Shown: positions 1 to 12,337 of the stretch, piece by piece
How the letters are laid out: every line of letters starts with the position of its first letter
Numbering within the stretch: the first letter of the stretch is position 1
Origin: Elmis aenea
Lineage: Eukaryota; Arthropoda; Insecta; Coleoptera; Elmidae
Length of the DNA stretch: 64,000 nucleotides
Direction: 5' to 3'
Assembly (NCBI GenBank): GCA_947652605.1
Contig: OX393578.1
Coordinates: forward strand, 3,224,001 to 3,288,000
Position numbers and translations under genes: made by a program
Notes under the pieces: generated by a model
The model's database searches: none
Told to the model about the DNA's origin: nothing
Seen by the model: the letters and a program-made list of their open reading frames with translations, nothing else

Positions 1-2740
1 CAATCAGCGGATTATTTTAATGCTGGTCTCTTGGCAAAGAGGGTTCTTGATACTGGCACAGATTTTCTTTATAAGTGATTTTTCATCGAAATAAATAAGT
101 AATTTATATTTTATTTGGTAATTTCACCCTTTCTCCATATTTAAGTCATGATATCCCATGGAATTTGGACCACCCTGTACACTAAACAAGTGCTAGTGTT
201 TCTAAGTCTTTGTTGCCATCAATTAGCAATTGTTTTTCCCTACAAGCGAGTGCTTCAAGGAAAAGCACGCACTAGAATTTTTATCGGTGCCAATGTAAGC
301 AATTGCTTTGAAGTATCGCCGTCAGACCGATGTAACCGCCCAACCAGATAATTACAAACGTTAATTGTCGCGTATGATTCGTGTCCTTTCGCGTTCTCGT
401 ATTGTTCGCCCGCGTAATCGCCAGGTACGCTTAACCCATAGTCGGTAACGCTGTTATAGCCAATGGCCGAGCGTAACAGCAACGTAACCCATCATTTTGA
501 GTCTGAAGCCCGCGGCTGGTAACTCGTTTGACAACCAATCGCCGTGCGGCCGTGGGAATTGTTGAATATTAAGCTTGGCGTTGCGTGCAAAAAAAAAACT
601 ATCTGGAATACACACACACTACCCGCGAATGTCTATGGGTATCGGCGCGCTGAGAGCGAAGCCGCGGTCGTTCTGTATATAATTTATAATAGCGCTAGGC
701 CCCGGCGCTTTCGTGTTTCGCTCATTTCAGGACGTTTATTCTTTGTTCCCTTTAGTCTTGTGACTTTGTTTAGTTTCCGCCATTGCCTTGTCACAGTTGC
801 CGGATGGAGCGAGCGCCGCCCCCCCGCTGTGATCTGCATGTCACGTTATGCGACTTCCTTCCGGGGAAAAGGAATTGCTAAGATTTGCTAAGTCTCCACC
901 CTTGCCTGGATTAGCTTGTCTCGTTAAAAACGGCTACCGGATGGTTTATTGGAAGCTTCTTGCATCTGCTATAACTGTCTCGGATCGTATGCCCTGACGT
1001 TACATATTTTTGGCCATAAATATGCGAGCTAGCGCTTCCAAGAACGACTGCTAGATAAGTTTTTAGCGCAAAAATAAAAAGAACCGTCAAAGTTTGCAAT
1101 ATTAAAATGAACTTAAACAAAAAATTCCATGTTTACTTGCAGATCTCATGGTGCCATGGATATTACAAAACAAAATCTTCGCTCATTCTTTTGTTTTTAC
1201 GTTTCAAACAACACACTGGCAAAAATCGGCTTGATGTACTTAAACACAACTTTGGCGTCAATTTGATCTTAAAATTCGTTTCAATTTGATACAACAGCTT
1301 TTCGCCATTTTGACATTTTTATGACGTATTAATTTCTAGAAGAATAACACCGTACTTAAAATAAATTGCAAACGACAAAGTACACAGACAAATTCCATCG
1401 ATATTAGAAACAAAATATGACTGAATAAAGATATTTGCTAGGCTGTCTAATAACTTGGGCAATTTATTTAGGTTTTATTTAGATACTTTGGATGTTTAAC
1501 CAGGCAAAAACACAATTTTTTAACGAATTGACTAACATCCTGAGGTAATTTTTCTATAGAAATTATTGAAACTTACTAAATATTAATCGAAATGTTTGTT
1601 CCAAAAATGTTCTAGTTTGACACACAATCTAAGGCAAATAATATCTTTTTTTAAAACCAAATAACACCATCTTTAAATGGATCTATATGGACTCAATCTA
1701 TGCCATTTTGGTGTTAAAATTGACATTGTACTCTTTATTGTGTATTAAATTGAAATCTCTACTCTGAACTTAAACCCTTTTATTCCTAATTATTTAAAAT
1801 GTATACAAGATTTCCTCCGCCCCCGAAATAGTTCTAAAAAATTAATTTTTGATCTCGTATCTTCTTCTTTTATTATTCAACTGTTATAGTTTTGTTCATC
1901 ATAACATTATCCACGTAAGTTTTCATGGTTTAAGTTAATGCATATCACATCAAAGAAATGTTACGGTAAGACGCCCAACGAAATACAAATAGGTTTGTTC
2001 AATATTAGTATTTCCTGGAAAATAAACTATTAAACAGTTTAATGATGCAGTTATACTGTTAGTGGGCGTAGGAAATAATTGAAGAATAAAACAAGTGATG
2101 CTACCATTATAATAAGAGCCTACTTTACATATATTACGTTGATTTGTAACAGTTGCTACAGCATTAATTTACTGTTCTAATATACTTCGTTTTTAATTTA
2201 AATGTTTCGCTAATCAAAAGAAAGAACTATTTTGATTAATGTTTAATCTGCTAATTTTTAATGTATACTCTTCGTTTTCAAACAAATTTTGCTGCATATA
2301 AAATGAAAGATAAGCGTTTTAAACAGTCTTTTTTTGTGTTGCCAGTCTACCAGTTTTACAGCGCCGATTAAATCAACACATTTATTTAAAATGAAATGAA
2401 ACATAACAACAACATACGAGTAATAATAAATTACATTACTAACCACAACTGAACGTTACACAATGTTGTCTGAGTTGTTCAATCTTCATTGTTTCCAACG
2501 CATGTAATTCCACGCCTACAATATTTAATTGCAACATTAATAATTTTTAATTCATATTAGTTTTATCTAGCAACGAACGTAAAGAAGTTTGAACAGAAAT
2601 GTAGTTATGTGTTTTCAGTTATCTCCTTTGCATAATAAAACCAGTAACGTTTTGAAAAATGCAGTGTTAATTGTTTCTCATTTTCAAGATTCTTCCAAAC
2701 ATTGATTGATGGTACAAATTTTTTGAGCATTTGGTATCGT

Positions 2741-4097
2741 CAGGGCCGGCCTTAAGCACATTCCACCGATTCCCTTGCCTAGGGGCCCGCGCTCAAAAAT
2801 TACAAAATATAAATACAATGCTTATTAATAGCATAAAAACAAAAAGCAATTCTCTATTATATCACTTTGCTCAATAACTAAACTTAATAAATAAACTATA
2901 CCACAGTAATATAATAGATTATTTATCAAATATTATCATCAAATCAATTAACAAAAGCTTTCGTAAAATAATTCCAGTTGAGACGTTTACGGAAACGCAA
3001 AAAGTGAAGCAGAAACTTTGGCTACTCAAATGAAAGATAACAAATTCTTGGTATCTTTAGTTTTCTGGCATGATTTGCTTTTCCAAGTGAACTTAGTAAG
3101 CAAAGAATTACAAAGTGAAACCTCAGATCTGTCTTCGGGAATACTCACTTTTGAAAAGTTGTTCAAATGGCTAGAGTGCACCGCGAAAAAGGTTTTTAAG
3201 ATGTATTAATCAGTGCAAATGATCTTGCAAAAGATTTAGATGTTGTTCCACAATTCCAGTTGAAACGTTTACGGAAACGCAAAAGGCAATTTGCATACGA
3301 GTCCTCAGAAGATCCTGTTGTTGATGCAAAGGAAGCATACAAAATAAACTGTTTTAATCAAGTGTTAGATAAAACACTGCAGTCTCTTCATCCTCGATTT
3401 AAACAATTAAAAGAGACCATAGATTTATTTAGTTTTCTATGGACTTTTCACAATCAATCCAAAGAGACTACATTAAAATGTGCTGCTCATTTACAAATTG
3501 CTTTAAAATACGGCGAATCGGTGGACTTAAATGGATTCATGTTGAAGGAAGAAATAGAAGCTTTAAAAGTAACTATTCCACAAAGTTGTTGCAATCCTTT
3601 AAATATACTTAAATATTTGGCTTGTAATAATCGTCCAACCTCGTTTCCAAATTTATTTATTGCACTAAAGATCTTCCTTACTATAACGGAAACAGTCTCT
3701 GCGGGCGAAAGAAGTTTTTCAAAATTAAAATTAATTAAAACGTATTTACGATCCACTATTTCTGAGGAACGTTTAAATTCACTCGCAATTATGTCAATCG
3801 AAAGTGAAGTCATGAGGAAGATGGACTTCGACAACCTATTAAAAGATTTTGAGGAAGCAAAATCTAGAAAGATTAATTTTAATTGAGTTTCTATTTCGTT
3901 TATAAAAATATAAGTTGTTTTGCTTTCCTTCGTTCATAGTCAATTTGTCAAAATTTATGTTTTGTTATAATATTATTTTATCTTAAAATTTTATTTAAAA
4001 AATAAATTATTTGTATGATAATGTATAAATAATTTTTTGTGGGGGGGCCTGCAGCTTATCCTTGCGTTGGGCCCCGCGCTTACTAGAGCTGGCCCTG
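2741..4097 (+). mobile_element. hAT-type DNA transposon, decayed and internally rearranged
   Basis: The ends are CAGGGCCGGC on the left and, read in reverse, CAGGGCCAGC on the right. This is a hAT-like terminal inverted repeat followed by GC-rich subterminal sequence on both sides (GGGGCCCGCGC near 2782, GGGCCCCGCGC near 4069). Between them lies a broken transposase of the ZMYM1-like hAT group. The flanking 8-mers do not match, so no target-site duplication is visible. The element is short (about 1.36 kb) compared with the usual 2.5-4 kb of autonomous hATs, so large internal pieces are missing. Confidence 0.8.
3003..3886 (+). pseudogene. hAT transposase remnant (ZMYM1-like, with dimerisation domain)
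   Basis: Two frames are involved. Frame one (3003-3209) reads SEAETLATQMKDNKFLVSLV then FWHDLLFQVNLVSKELQS, a segment typical of ZMYM1/TTF-type hAT proteins. Frame two (from about 3203 to the TGA at 3884-3886) contains KRLRKRKRQF and ends with the hAT C-terminal dimerisation region, including AGERSFSKLKLIKTYLRS and ERLNSLAIMSIE. A frameshift near 3205 separates them. The zinc finger and N-terminal half are missing. Upstream, 2969-3001 repeats the sequence at 3250-3283 that encodes QLKRLRKRK, so a segment was duplicated when the element was rearranged. It cannot encode a functional transposase. Confidence 0.8.
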
Positions 4098-7000
4098 CTT
4101 GTATATGTTTGTATTAATAAAGAATTACTTAAATAAATCAAAGATTTGTCAAATGTACCTATGTGTTTAAACTATTTTTGAAGTATATTGGTGTTCTGAA
4201 GTACTTTTTAAAGAAGCTAAATGTTGTTTGTGAGTATTTATTTAACTTGTACGAAGATACATCTGCTGGAAGTTTGAAACTCCAGTAGTTGTCACGATTT
4301 CGAGCAGGGATAAAGCCCGTAATGGTTGTCGTTTATTAATTTTACGAACGATATTCCAGTACTGATAAAACAACGAAAAAATCCAATATTATGAAATTGT
4401 AATTTGGGGTTCCCTTGGCATTGGGGACGCTGACGAGGACTAAACTCGGTTGTCACAGCGATGTGCAGCGGAGCGCGCGCGATCCCCAGAGATCCTGCTG
4501 CATCCGCCATTAGCCGGCAGGCCGAATCCGCGGCAGTAATGCCATGAAAAACAGCGAGCGCGATCCATTCATTCCCCATCACACCTTGGAAGGGCTCCAC
4601 GGAGACCGATAACCCCATCTCGGCCACCTCTCCAGGGCTGCATAACCCTTATGCCGTAGTCCCGCCGCAGCCAAAACGCGTAAGTCACACCGCAGGGAAC
4701 AGGCATGCATAGTGATTTTTATTATTATGTTGGGAATCCGAAACTGCCTCCGCGCTAAGGTTTCATACGCGAACCTTACCATTATACGCGTATCCATATC
4801 GCGATATGTGAAACGGGTAGAAAATTGAAGAGGGTGCGCGGGCACGCGGGCCCAAGAATCACCTACAAATGTAAAAGAGAGGATTCTGATTTCTATGCAC
4901 CCTGGGGGACACACATCACCTCCGTCAGTCGCGAAAAATTTATAACGGCAATCGCATCTGAATACACCGAATCCAGTTGCGAATAAATAAGACTTCGATC
5001 GGTAATGGTAAAGCCGATGTGAGGGCTACCGCGATTCCGGACCGACAAACTTCCGATTCAGTTGTTGGTATAGCCCCATTTCTTGTAAATCGAATCGTAA
5101 AATCGGTTCCGTTTTATAACTCCGCTAAGCCAACCACAAAAACAACTGAATATATACCTTAAAAAGCTATAAACACAAATTTTATCCTTGGAACGACGTA
5201 CATCCATTCGTTTTAAAATACTGACGTACATTTAAGCCATCTCACAGGACATTAAAATACTTAGAAGCAAATTTCAAACTCTACGGATCATGCCTCTTTG
5301 ATGAAAATGAATCAAATTAAAAATACTAGTGAATTTTAAAATACAACCTAATTCTTAGAATTCGAACGATATCCGCTAAGTTTTAGTCTCTACCTACCAA
5401 ATAATAATGATCATCTTACAGTTTTTGTTTTTCCAATTAAATATTTGATCCAAAACATTAACTTAAGCAATTTAACTAATATAAGGCAATTTTTGATGAA
5501 TGCTAGACTTATATTTAAGTGTTTTATATAATAGTATTGTGTTAATAAGTTAATTAAAAATCATTTATTGTCAATTTTCAAAGGATACTAGACAAGTTTC
5601 AAGACTCGTCTGCTCATCAATACCAATCTTTTTATAAATAAATACTACTGAATTAGCGGCTAAGTCTAGAGGTTTGAAATTTTTCAGTTTAAATTTAGAT
5701 AAAATGGTTAAAACGTTTACACAACGTATCCCAACCTCTTTGTAAGGAAGGAACTGGAAAAAAAGAGATTTAACTTTTTTCACCAGATTGCCGAATGCAA
5801 AATTAGTTTAATTAACACCAAGGCTATTTGATCTGTACTTTTAAAAAGTCTCTTGTTGAACAAGTTTTGCAGTAACACTTAATGTATCCAAGAAACTTTT
5901 ATTCTCAAATTTCGCAATTAAAACCGTACTTTTCTGTGTAATATCTTCAACATCCTTTTGCCCTCACTGTTGACCAAGATTAATAACGCGAGTTATTACC
6001 GTGTTATATCGTTCTAATTGTTGATGCGACGTCTCTAAAAGTGCATACGTGATGTTAAGATATGTACCAACATGTGAAATAAAACAACGGAAATGAAAAG
6101 CATAATTTTTATGATCCCATCTCGTTTATGTCCGTAATATTAAACTAACAATTACGAATGTGTAACACGAACTGAAAATGCGTTATTAACATGTACTTCG
6201 CGAATTACAATTTCCGGGACGTTTTACTGTTTTATGGCATTGTTTATACACTTTAAAGTGGTTGTAAAATCACGGCTGAAAGATGGTAATATTTTATTTG
6301 CCGCGTTTTAGTATTTTCTTGTGGCTTGGTGTTTAGTTTGGCTCGCAAATCCGACACTATTTCATCGTTGCCCGTTGAATAATGCCAACTAATGCATGTT
6401 AACCGATTCTGCACGTCACTCAAAGTTGATGTTCTGATGGCTGTGCCACATTGTGGTATGACCCGTCGACTAACACGAACCACGCGTTGTATCAGAGTCT
6501 TTATTTGAAATCCATGAATTTATTTATTAGACTGTCAATAAGCTGGCTGCAGAGCGAATTGTGCATAACCGTGATAACACAATATTAGCCGCAAATAAAT
6601 GAAATACAAGCAGAGTTGTCGAATATTACTACCTATAAAATGTACAAAAATATTGTTTGAGGTTCGAAAATGATTAATTTAAAACCGTTTTATTTGTAGC
6701 CCGGCTTACCTTAACTACTTTCCTCTTAAACGCAATTTCTTTTGTGATTAATTTTAAGTTCATATGCCTAAGAAACAAAAATTTTCCCATTAAGGGGGAA
6801 TTTTAAGGCAATTTCTTTTAACACTTGATTTACAACTCATTTAATTGCAATTTTTAAGCAACTTCAAAAATTTTTCATTATTAATTTCCAAAATTCACTT
6901 AAAAACCACTTGTGTATAAAGATTTGTTTGTAGAAAATCTAGACCAGGTTAAGACTCCCATCTCTTCATCATTGGCTTTCGTAATTAAAACAACTGTTGT

Positions 7001-7175
7001 TGATAAGAAGAAAAAAATCGAAAATGGTCTAATATTTTTACAAAACAAATAATTCGTAGATTGTTCGATAAGTAGTTTTAAAAAGTATTTTTTCATTTTC
7101 AAAATGGAGCAGTCCAAACCACATTAATTATGCATTAAAAGTTCTATGATACTTAAGGCGGTTTTAAATCATTAC

Positions 7176-7255
7176 AGGAATATTTTGCAGGAACTATTCC
7201 TGCAGAGATATTTTTGCAGGAACTATTCCTGCAGGGATATTTTTTGCAGGAATTT
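7176..7255. repeat. 29-bp tandem repeat with CCTGCAGG cores
   Basis: About 2.7 copies of a unit of the form AGATATTTTTGCAGGAACTA followed by TTCCTGCAG. Each unit holds the palindromic pairing GCAGGAA/TTCCTGC. A related but rearranged cluster of the same words occurs at 21037-21085 in the next intron. No protein or known site is recognised. Confidence 0.7.
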
Positions 7256-8730
7256 TTAAGGCAAAAATTTAAAATGCTTTAAGGATGATCTTAAACACCC
7301 TGTATTTATCTTTAAAAAATCCAATGAACATTTTTTTGAGCGCTTTGATTAACAAGAATAAAAAATGTTGCTGGTATTCGAGTCGTTTGATGGAAATTAT
7401 CCTTCGACGTTTGCGTTTTCGAATCCTGCTGATTGGCGAAATTGTTAAATAAATGAAGATCGTTCTGCAGCGATTTTAAAATTCGCATACCTCTAGATGA
7501 AGGTAATTTATAGTTCCAAGTTTGTGCATCTAACCGTATAAGGCTTATTGGTTTAGTTGGTAACTGCTCTATATTTCAGTGATTTGTGAATACCGACCAC
7601 TTACAAGTTGGCGATGTCTGTACCGTGACAAGAGATAGAATTAAATGTGAGCTATGACGGTAATGATCCAGGCTGCTGACTCGTTAACGTGGTCCTAGTC
7701 AGCATATCTGTCAACTGGCGAGTTGCATCAGCGGAGAATTTACAACCTAATAGTAAGAGGAACACGTTTGGACAACCGCGCTACGAATTACAAGTGGGGT
7801 GTTTTCTCTACAGAGCGACACGTGATTATTCTTGTTTTTCGCGACCACGTCGAAGCGGGCGTGTCGTGAATGACACGCACGACTCAGAACCCATCATTAT
7901 CGCAGCTACGACGTCCCTTACCTTGTCATCAATTCTTCCCAGCGAAGAATTCTGTTTCACTCGGAGCTGTTGCGTTTAACAAGTGAATACTGCCCGTAAT
8001 CGTATTCCGTGGGAGAAAAATAAAAAGCGAATTTATTATTCAAAACACGACCGTGTGTAAACGATAATCAAAGGATATTCCAAATCCCATTTGCTCTCGC
8101 AGATTGAAGCAGGAAGAGCGTTTAAACACAACGCGCGCTCCATTGTCGAACCTCGCCACTTTATACCTATTGGATGTGTTTTATTGGCAATTTCATCCAC
8201 AGGTCGGATCCACGCCATCAAAATAACGCGCCGCATCGCGGGGGAGCTTCCGCTTTGTATGCTACTATATACAAATTTATTTCGAGCTACCTGCGATGAC
8301 TATCAGATGGGCAATTAGCAAATAAATTCTGCATTCACACGCCCCTTTAGAATCTTAGATTTTGAAGCGAAAATGCAACAAAAAGCTTCTCCAATTTCTA
8401 ATCGTTTTAAGTTATATTTACTATTTAATAACCCGAAAGCTTTAAAGGCCCTCGATTAACCGGAAAACGAATTAGCTGCGCCTTTAAAAATTCCCAACAA
8501 ATTAATTAACGACAATTTTATGTCTACGTTAAAAGTTTCTTTTTGTATTTTTCCTGCTTGGTGATATATCAAGGCAATCAGATTGATCAGAACTCAGTTT
8601 TCCGGAATTTTCTTTACCGTCTAATCCGGTTAATCGAGAGTGTCTGGTATCCAGATTATGTTTTTACTAGGTAGTAGTAAATAGATTACATGCTACTTCT
8701 AAAAAGTATTTAAGAATTAGTATATTAAGC

Positions 8731-8899
8731 ATTATGTGATCGTAGAAAAAGTAAGCTACATAAGACGAGTTGTAAAGCAATTACGCAGTCGTGGAAATAC
8801 GCACTCGCCGCTATGCGGTTCCGTGCGCAACTTTTCCCTTCGTGCGTAATTGCTTTACAACTCGTGTTATGTAGCTTACTTTTTCTACGATCACATAAT
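8731..8899. mobile_element. hairpin MITE, copy A
   Basis: 57-bp arms (8731-8787 and 8843-8899) form an almost perfect inverted repeat around a 55-bp loop. The arms begin ATTATGTGATCGTAGAAAAA, and one mismatch is visible. The family likeness to the sequence at 31812-31972 continues to about 8945, including CGATTTTAACGGCTTTTTGG, so the mobile unit is larger than the hairpin. It lies about 1 kb upstream of an hth exon. Confidence 0.8.
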
Positions 8900-8961
8900 A
8901 CCTACGATTTTAACGGCTTTTTGGCTAATATACACATGTGATTACGTTGTCCTGTCAATTT

Positions 8962-9139
8962 TGACGTAAGCCTACTTTGATATTACTAGACAAGTGTGTG
9001 TTTTGCTTACCGTGCGTTATAACTCACTTACTAGGCATGCAGGAAGTGTTTGACGCGAGTCTACTTTGATCGTTTCTTTAGAAAACTGTGCTTTTTGCTT
9101 ACCGCGCGTAAGGACCCACTTACTATACATGCGGGTTGT
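8962..9139. repeat. two tandem copies of an ~88-bp unit
   Basis: Copy 1 (about 8962-9050) and copy 2 (about 9051-9139) share TGACG..AG.CTACTTTGAT, then TTTTGCTTACCG.GCGT, CACTTACTA and CATGC in the same order and spacing, with many substitutions between them. It is an old minisatellite-like duplication just before the GC-richer block around the 77-bp hth exon. Confidence 0.6.
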
Positions 9140-9918
9140 ACGGTAAGAGTAATTTACATTAGTGGTCGTAGAAAGAATATTTTACCAAATACATTTAACG
9201 TTGTTTTCTGTATTTTTTAAATTGATTTTAAAACTTGTTCGTTATGAGTTAAATGCTATAATAATATTAAGAGATGAATTTGAAGTGTTCTGTTTGATGT
9301 GGAAAGCTTTTTCGTAGCTTCGGTTTCCGAAAATAACTTTTGTTTGCGGCTTTATTGTTGGACAATAATGAATGTTCGAAAAGCTCGATATATAGGTTTT
9401 CTAATGTAGTTTGTTAGTCCATGGAAAAATCATGTGAAGAACGACGCCCTCGCACCACTTAGAGCTATTGTTTTCGTTGAAATTGGATTGTTGGTAGGGG
9501 ATTCTTCGCCCTCACCAATTACCTAGATTGCTTTCCTGTACACATCAAACTTGAGCAGTTCACTTGTTACTCCACTGTCAAAATGCTCTGCCATATAAAT
9601 TATGCACGTAGCGGTGCTGGAGAGGCGAGAGAGCAGCTGGTATCGTCTCATGATATCGGAAAACGGAATATTCGAGGCAGAGGTAACCCGATACAGCACT
9701 AGTCGGTCATTGCAGCTTCGTTAATCCGAGGACAATAGTTGCTCTATCCGGTAACCGACGCCACCTGCCTGTTCCCCGCCCAAAGTTCTTTCTGCTTTCA
9801 ATCATCTGCCTCCTACAAGTTTAGCTTTGGTAACGCGATACGTCGAGTTTTGTAAATGCTTTGAATCGGTCCCACCGATCTATTGACCGCAAACACTAAT
9901 TGCATCTTTTTGTTTCAG

Positions 9919-9995
9919 CATCCGTACCCTTCAGAAGACCAGAAAAAACAATTAGCGCAAGACACGGGGTTAACGATATTGCAAGTAAACAACTG
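9919..9995 (+). CDS. hth: homothorax, 77-bp homeodomain exon (partial gene)
   Basis: The exon encodes [18 protein letters not shown] then TILQVNNW, the region from before helix 2 into recognition helix 3 of the TALE homeodomain of Meis-class proteins. The acceptor is TTTTTGTTTCAG ending at 9918. The donor is AACTG|GTAAGT with the intron starting at 9996, so the Trp codon of VNNW is split TG|G. The reading phase starts at 0 and ends after 2 bases. The 77-bp length and phases match what I recall for the homologous vertebrate MEIS exon. Hth binds DNA with Extradenticle and carries Exd into the nucleus. The MEIS domain exons are not in this window. No damage is visible. Confidence 0.97.
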
Positions 9996-11369
9996 GTAAG
10001 TTTAGAACCATTAACGAATAATTCTTGTTGGCGGATTCTGTATCTGCCCACGCGACACGGTACTAATTTTAGGTCATAGTGCATTTCTGTGCAGTCGCAT
10101 CCACCATAATTTACGCCCGGTAATTTGTGGCGGATTTCGAAGTGCGCGGAATGCGTAGCTTTAATTGCTCGCCGTTGATGTTTTAAATTATGCCTGCAAT
10201 AGTTCGAAACATTTCCGGCTGTTAAAATGCGCGTTCATTTGACCCGCGAGAACGTTACAGCGATGGCTTCAAATGAACCTGATGCATGGTATCTGCGAAT
10301 CGCGAACATCGGACGTGCGTAAGAGTTCCATGTGATTCCTAGGAAGTGCTTTTCGAATGGAAATGGATTGATTAATCGCAGTAATTTCCGATCAGCTTTC
10401 CGCGCTAATTAGATCTCGTCCCCGACCCCAGCAACACCGAAAATGAGATTACGGCTGAAAATGGCGCTCGCAGCAGCGAACGCGCGGGGCGCAAGCGTTA
10501 ATTGTCATCGATTTTTTAATACAATTACGTCGGTACACAATTTATCATGTTTAATATATACGTGTAAAGCGATTGTATATATTTGAACGCCGTTACGTGG
10601 CGACATCTGCTCGCCGCGTCATCTCATCGCTCCCATCACTGTCTTCCTCTTACTGAATTCAACGGCTGAAGATGACGTCGTTTCGTTTTACGACTCCGAT
10701 TTTAGAGAGGGTGGAATATGCACTTAAAGACAGATATTCCGTGTCGCTTAGATTGTTATTATGTCCTAAACTAACCGGGTCCTCAAATTAACTTTATGTG
10801 TGGATTTTTAGAGCCGCACACAAATTTGTTATTCTAAACAAAATCGCTCGTTACGACCTCTTAAAAATCAATGATGACGCTAACATAAACGTCAAATATC
10901 TTTTTATAAACCGATCTAATACACCAATAACTTCTTTACTACATCAAATTGATTTATGCACCTTCTTTAAACGAGTTATCAGTAACTAATTCGTTAAATC
11001 CGATATCAATTAAAATGACTTACATTTTCATCTGTAAGTTAATTAATTAAATCCTAAAAGCGTTCTAATTGAATTTTTCTTTAAACAATTTTACTCCTTT
11101 GACCAATGATAAAACGCGGTTTGGTCATTTTCCACTCAATACCTACAATATGATTACAGTAAAAATGCACGACGAAGCAGTGTTTCAATTCTCTGCTATG
11201 GTGAAGTTTATTAAGTTAGCAACCGATTCACAACAAACAATGAATATTTCAATGTAGTTGGCCACTTTTAGAAACGAAATCGCATTTTTTTTGCAAAATA
11301 TTATCGAAAATTGGTATTGAAATACCGCTCGCGTAAAATTTTCTTCTTTGTCATGGAAGCTTTGACCAA

Positions 11370-11415
11370 ATTTACTCCACAAAAATTTCAAAGAATTTTG
11401 TTTGTGGAGTGAAAT
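11370..11415. repeat. short imperfect hairpin
   Basis: ATTTACTCCACAAAAATTT faces GAATTTTGTTTGTGGAGT as an inverted repeat with a few-base loop. It lies about 65 bp before the TA-flanked element at 11481. Function unknown. Confidence 0.5.
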
Positions 11416-11480
11416 TGTTGGAAGTTTCTATGGAAACGACGAAGAGTTCTCGAAAATTTTAATTTATTCTTTTGATAATA

Positions 11481-12337
11481 GGGGAGACCGGGGTTTAAAG
11501 TACAATTTTTTTTGTTTTTGTTTGATTTCTCATAGAGTATAACAAGTTTTTACATCCAAATTGATTTAATGATAGATTGGACATTTTTCTTCCTTCCGAG
11601 ATATTTATTTCATATGTTTCGTAAAGCGTATGTGAGTTTTTTTTTCTGTAGTAAGACAGCTGTTACTTCCAACCTCAACGTTGGGGCTAAAAGTAACAAT
11701 GATCGGGGTAAGTTGTAACAGCAAAATTATTTACACAGCTCATAAGTAGTGGAGAAATATATATTAGTATTTATCAACTAAATTAATATTTAATTCCAAA
11801 ATCACATTAGCGATATTCAAAACTATGAAACAAATAAATACAACAAATTGGAAATTAATCCGACAAGTTTTGTATGTTCTCATCTACGAAGAAAACCACC
11901 AATTATGTGCTAAGAGTAAACATTTGCAAGTGAAAACATTGATTGGGGTTGGTTGTAACACTGTTATTTTGACCACAAGTGTACACAACTCAAAGTGGAG
12001 GAAATCCACAATTAACCACGATTCCAACGTCAAATTGTATTGCATCCATCAATAGCCAACGAAATTTAGAAAATAATAACCTAGGTACTTTTTTGTTCCT
12101 CTTTTAGAGATCGCCTAAAAGTCACTCGACCGGTGACACAACGCATTAACTTTTAGGAGGAAAATAGTGACTATGGCTGGCAAAAACGTTTATGACAGAT
12201 GAAAACTAGCAATGTAGGTAGGGGACATGGATGTAAATGAACATTGCTCAAGCGCTTAGGGATCCATATAACAAAAATTAAAGAAACTATAGGCACTGTT
12301 ACAACCTACCCGTGTTACTTTCATCCCCGGTCTCCCC
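11481..12337. mobile_element. 857-bp element with GGGGAGACCGGGG terminal inverted repeats
   Basis: The left end reads GGGGAGACCGGGGTTTAAAG and the right end, read in reverse, GGGGAGACCGGGGATGAAAG, followed by further matches (AGTA). Both ends are flanked by TA, which would be the target duplication of a Tc1/mariner-like element. The interior repeats phrases such as GGGGTAAGTTGTAACA and GGGGTTGGTTGTAACA. An open frame of 76 codons at 11825-12055 has no recognisable domain, so I treat the element as non-autonomous and leave its superfamily open. Confidence 0.75.

Larger units (their letters stand above)
1..9918 (+). other. hth: hth intron, 3' part (upstream of the 77-bp homeodomain exon)
   Basis: No exon is recognisable before the acceptor at 9917-9918, so this stretch is read as the end of a large hth intron. 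I looked for the exon that should encode the homeodomain N-terminus (the segment before HPYPSEDQ) and did not find it; it should lie outside the window. The stretch is mostly AT-rich. GC-richer islands with no long open frame lie at about 360-900, 4280-5170, 7370-8340 and 9420-9918 and could be regulatory sequence. The polypyrimidine tract and AG just before 9919 are strong. Repeats inside it are listed separately. Confidence 0.75.

Noticed and set aside
1..9918. A further hth homeodomain exon (segment before HPYPSEDQ)
   Set aside because: I read all frames for the expected Phe-Pro-Lys-Val and Trp-Leu-Phe words before a donor and found none. It should lie upstream of the window.
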